Part shown: positions 62,068 to 64,000 of the stretch, piece after piece | How positions within the stretch are numbered: the stretch's first letter is position 1 | Layout of the letters: every line of letters begins with the position of its first letter | Assembly (NCBI GenBank): GCA_913055625.1 | Contig: CAJXJW010000001.1 | Coordinates: forward strand, 372,001 to 436,000 | Direction of reading: 5' to 3' | Source of the DNA: an uncultured Pseudomonadota bacterium | GTDB lineage: Bacteria > Pseudomonadota > Gammaproteobacteria > Steroidobacterales > Woeseiaceae | DNA length: 64,000 nucleotides | Program-made: the position numbers and the translations under genes | Notes under the pieces: model-generated | Databases searched by the model: none | Seen by the model: the letters and a program-made list of their open reading frames with translations, nothing else | Told to the model about the DNA's origin: nothing

Positions 62068-62397
62068 TTACTTGCCGAGCTGGCGCTCGAAGCGCAGCAT
62101 CGCGTCGGCGATGGAGGCGGCGTCGAGCTCGTACTCGCCGTTTTCGATGGCCGACCGGAGCTCGTCGACGCGCGCCTCGTCAATCGACGCCGCTGTGTCC
62201 AGGGACGTCTCGAGGCGGGCGAGGAGCTTCGCGCGGCCGGTCAGCTCGACCGTATCGTGGGCGCCGGCCATACGATCAGCCCGCCCGTGCAGCGCAGTCC
62301 GGTCCGGCGCGACCCGGTTGTCGGCCGTCGCTTCCGAGGCCTTCTTGCCGAGTTTCCCGATCGCGGCCTGGTCGACCGATCCAATTTTATTAGCCAT
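62068..62397 (-). CDS. flgM: Anti-sigma-28 factor FlgM
   Basis: 109 residues. Disordered N-terminus and C-terminal sigma-binding helices: VDELRSAIENGEYELDAASIADAMLRFERQL is the FlgM signature. It binds FliA until exported through the hook. Lies 12 bp after flgA and 16 bp before flgN on the same strand. Confidence 0.93.
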   Translation of the reverse strand: MANKIGSVDQAAIGKLGKKASEATADNRVAPDRTALHGRADRMAGAHDTVELTGRAKLLARLETSLDTAASIDEARVDELRSAIENGEYELDAASIADAMLRFERQLGK

Positions 62398-62408
62398 GCG
62401 CTCAATTC

Positions 62409-63260
62409 TCAGTGTTTTGAGTTGCTGATCCCGGTATCGGCCATCGGGGCGGATACTTTAGGGTCCGGATTGCGAAATTCTCCCGTGGCTGGCATCAGTA
62501 CCTCGACCAGCTCGCGGGAGCGGACGATGCCTTCGACGACACGCCCGGAATTGTGGTTCTCGACGCGAATGCGCTGGTTCAATGCCCCGTCCGCCAGGGC
62601 CTTGCCGCTCATTCGGACCTGGATGCCGCTCACCTCGACCGCGAGCGTCACGCTCTGCCCGCGCCGCACGGCGATTTCCGCCTGCAGAAAGTGCGGCTCG
62701 AGCACGCGACCGGCCAGGACGGAGGTCTTCAGGCGTTGCCCGACCAGGTCGTTCCGGCTGTTCACGTAGCCCGTCGCCCGGCCGGAGACGTCGCGGGTCT
62801 CGGCGACCAGGTCGCCCTCGGCCAGCACGTGGCCGCGCGGCAGCGGCCGGCTGGCGACCCAGACGGACGTGCTAACCGTCATCTCGACCGGCACGTAGAC
62901 TTTCCAGGGGCGGCTGCCGGGGCAGCGTACGCCGACGATCGTGCGGGCGCCGATGCGCGTACCGGGCCGCATGAAGCCTTCCAGGGGACGGTCGCAGGCC
63001 GCGAGCCGCAGGCGCTGATCGAAGCCCTGCGCCGACAGTCGCGTGTCGCCGGCATCGGGCGCTGACAGCCGTTCGCGCAGGTACTGTTCGGCCGCAGCAG
63101 AGATTGCCGCCGGGTCGTGCCAGTCGGCGGCGGTCGCCATGCCGGCCGCCAGCAGCAGGACCGCGAGTCGCGGCACGCGCCGGGCGAGCCCCGCGGTGTC
63201 GGGTTTGTGGCGGTCCCGCGGGGCCGCCGTCAAATAACTGACGAATCGTTCTCGATTCAC
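62409..63260 (-). CDS. flgA: Flagellar P-ring chaperone FlgA
   Basis: 283 residues from GTG 63260 with AAGG upstream. A signal peptide follows a 20-residue lead. The SAF domain with RPLPRGHVLAEGDLV and the C-terminal VAVRRGQSVTL and MSGKALADGALNQRIRVEN motifs identify FlgA, which assembles the P ring in the periplasm. The lead before the signal peptide is longer than usual, so a start at ATG ~63140 is possible. Confidence 0.93.
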   Translation of the reverse strand: MNRERFVSYLTAAPRDRHKPDTAGLARRVPRLAVLLLAAGMATAADWHDPAAISAAAEQYLRERLSAPDAGDTRLSAQGFDQRLRLAACDRPLEGFMRPGTRIGARTIVGVRCPGSRPWKVYVPVEMTVSTSVWVASRPLPRGHVLAEGDLVAETRDVSGRATGYVNSRNDLVGQRLKTSVLAGRVLEPHFLQAEIAVRRGQSVTLAVEVSGIQVRMSGKALADGALNQRIRVENHNSGRVVEGIVRSRELVEVLMPATGEFRNPDPKVSAPMADTGISNSKH

Positions 63261-63608
63261 GCATCACCTTTTGTCGGTCAACCAGCGCACCGGACCGCGC
63301 GGACCCGCGGCCCGGTGCGCTTCGTAGTCGGTTCGGCAGCGCCGTGACACACCGCCAAACCGGTCCTCGAAAGAGATGATGCAAATGCCGTGCCATGCGT
63401 GAAAGCGCTGCCAGGAAAGGGTGGCGCGGGGCATGGCAGCGTCTTGCCGCGGAAACGGCAAGGGTTTGCCGCGCGCAGACGGCGCGCCCTTGCGCCGCTA
63501 TCGGCCGGCCCCGCGAGAACTTTAGCGCGGCGTGGTGATGCAGGGTTGGCACGCGGATTGCATTGGCTACGGCGAAGGCCACGCATTGGCCCTTCGGGAA
63601 AAGGACAC
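63261..63608. other. flgA-flgB intergenic region
   Basis: 348 bp between divergent flagellar genes. It holds the sigma-54 site at 63547-63562. A 56-codon minus-strand frame (63264-63434, ATG) runs into the flgA ribosome-binding region with protein-like composition (RFHAWHGICIISFEDRFGG), but I cannot support it as a gene. Confidence 0.5.
63547..63562 (+). promoter_or_regulatory. Sigma-54 promoter of flgB
   Basis: TGGCACG (63547-63553) and TTGCA (63558-63562) match the -24/-12 consensus TGGCACG-N4-TTGCA, with GG and GC ten bases apart. A start site near 63573 would give a 35-nt leader. Confidence 0.9.
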
Positions 63609-64000
63609 ATGAACCTGGAAGGACTGACACAACGGGAAGACATGTTGCGGTTTCGCGCGCAGCGCAACGAAGTGCTCGCGTCGAACATCGCGAATGCCGA
63701 CACGCCCGGCTACAAGGCGCGCGACCTCGCGTTCAGCGCGGCGCTGCGCGATGCCGAGGGCGCCGGTCCGGCCCTGTCCGGCAGCAATCGACTGCACCTC
63801 GATACGGGGCGCGCCCCGGAGCGGCTGACGACGCAGGACGCCCTGAAGTACCGCGTACCGATGCAGCCGGCGCTCGACGGCAACACGGTGGAGACCGACG
63901 TCGAGCAGGCTCAGTTCGCGGAGAACGCGCTGATGTACCGCGCGACGCTGGCGTTTATCGACAGCCAGATTCGCACGATCAAGTTTGCTATCAAGGGGGG
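63609..64000 (+). CDS. flgB: Flagellar basal-body rod protein FlgB, 5' part
   Basis: The first 130 codons; the gene continues past the window. MNLEGLTQREDMLRFRAQRN followed by EVLASNIANADTPGYKARD is the FlgB N-terminal signature, and the end region has ENALMYRATLAFID. FlgB is a proximal rod subunit. It sits directly behind the sigma-54 promoter, the normal first gene of a flgB operon. Confidence 0.97.
   Translation, partial: MNLEGLTQREDMLRFRAQRNEVLASNIANADTPGYKARDLAFSAALRDAEGAGPALSGSNRLHLDTGRAPERLTTQDALKYRVPMQPALDGNTVETDVEQAQFAENALMYRATLAFIDSQIRTIKFAIKG

Noticed and set aside
63264..63434. 56-codon minus-strand frame before flgA
   Set aside because: Protein-like composition but no ribosome-binding site and no known family. 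Its position just before flgA might be chance.

Overview
The window is a high-GC chromosomal segment of a gammaproteobacterium. The evidence is the order ispB / rplU-rpmA-cgtA / rpsT / murJ-ribF-lspA, a type IV pilus minor-pilin operon, the flgNMA/flgB flagellar junction and single tRNA-Pro and tRNA-Thr genes. A Woeseia-like or Xanthomonadales-like relative is possible, but I cannot fix the genus by reading alone. One interval of about 10 kb (48.1-58.1 kb) has visibly lower GC and the character of an accessory island.

Layout. 0-1.75 kb: the end of a MaoC-like gene, a crotonase and a Sel1-type secreted protein. 1.76-8.8 kb: a TetR repressor divergent from an acyl-CoA operon (fused isobutyryl-CoA mutase IcmF, PaaG-like crotonase, acyl-CoA dehydrogenase, 3-hydroxyisobutyrate dehydrogenase-like enzyme); a perfect 20-bp palindrome lies in the shared promoter. 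8.8-12.65 kb: a TPP riboswitch heads a thiamine salvage operon (TonB receptor, small thiamine-binding protein, PnuC/PnuT permease, kinase). 12.66-28.7 kb: glyoxalase II-like and amidohydrolase genes, an FAH-family hydrolase, a possible structured RNA, an SSS symporter pair, an M20 peptidase, a CDF exporter, hpt, a deoxynucleoside kinase, Fur-box feoAB, a methionine aminotransferase, and a GGDEF-EAL protein paired with a binding lipoprotein.

28.9-36.1 kb: a tandem 148-bp hairpin-rich repeat next to tRNA-Pro(CGG), then the housekeeping block ispB, rplU, rpmA, cgtA, rpsT, murJ, ribF, lspA. The usual ileS between ribF and lspA is absent. 36.1-47.4 kb: a minus-strand type IV pilus operon, read as fimT, fimU-like, pilV, pilW, pilX, then two consecutive modules of a small secreted protein plus a PilY1, then a pilin. 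A Fur-family gene without the usual cysteine pairs diverges from it.

48.0-58.1 kb: tRNA-Thr(CGT) followed by an island bounded by an imperfect 29-bp repeat of the tRNA 3' end. It holds small mostly unknown genes in mixed orientation, separated by related palindromic repeats, and a short tyrosine recombinase. 58.1-64 kb: a CocE-type lipoprotein hydrolase, a lipoprotein of unknown function, and flgN-flgM-flgA divergent from a sigma-54-type promoter and flgB, which runs off the window.

The strongest candidates for something not well described are the repeat-punctuated cassette-like island at tRNA-Thr, the duplicated small-protein/PilY1 module, the riboswitch-controlled thiamine salvage operon with its own small binding protein, the hairpin repeats beside tRNA-Pro, and a possible terminator-ended structured RNA near 16.1 kb.
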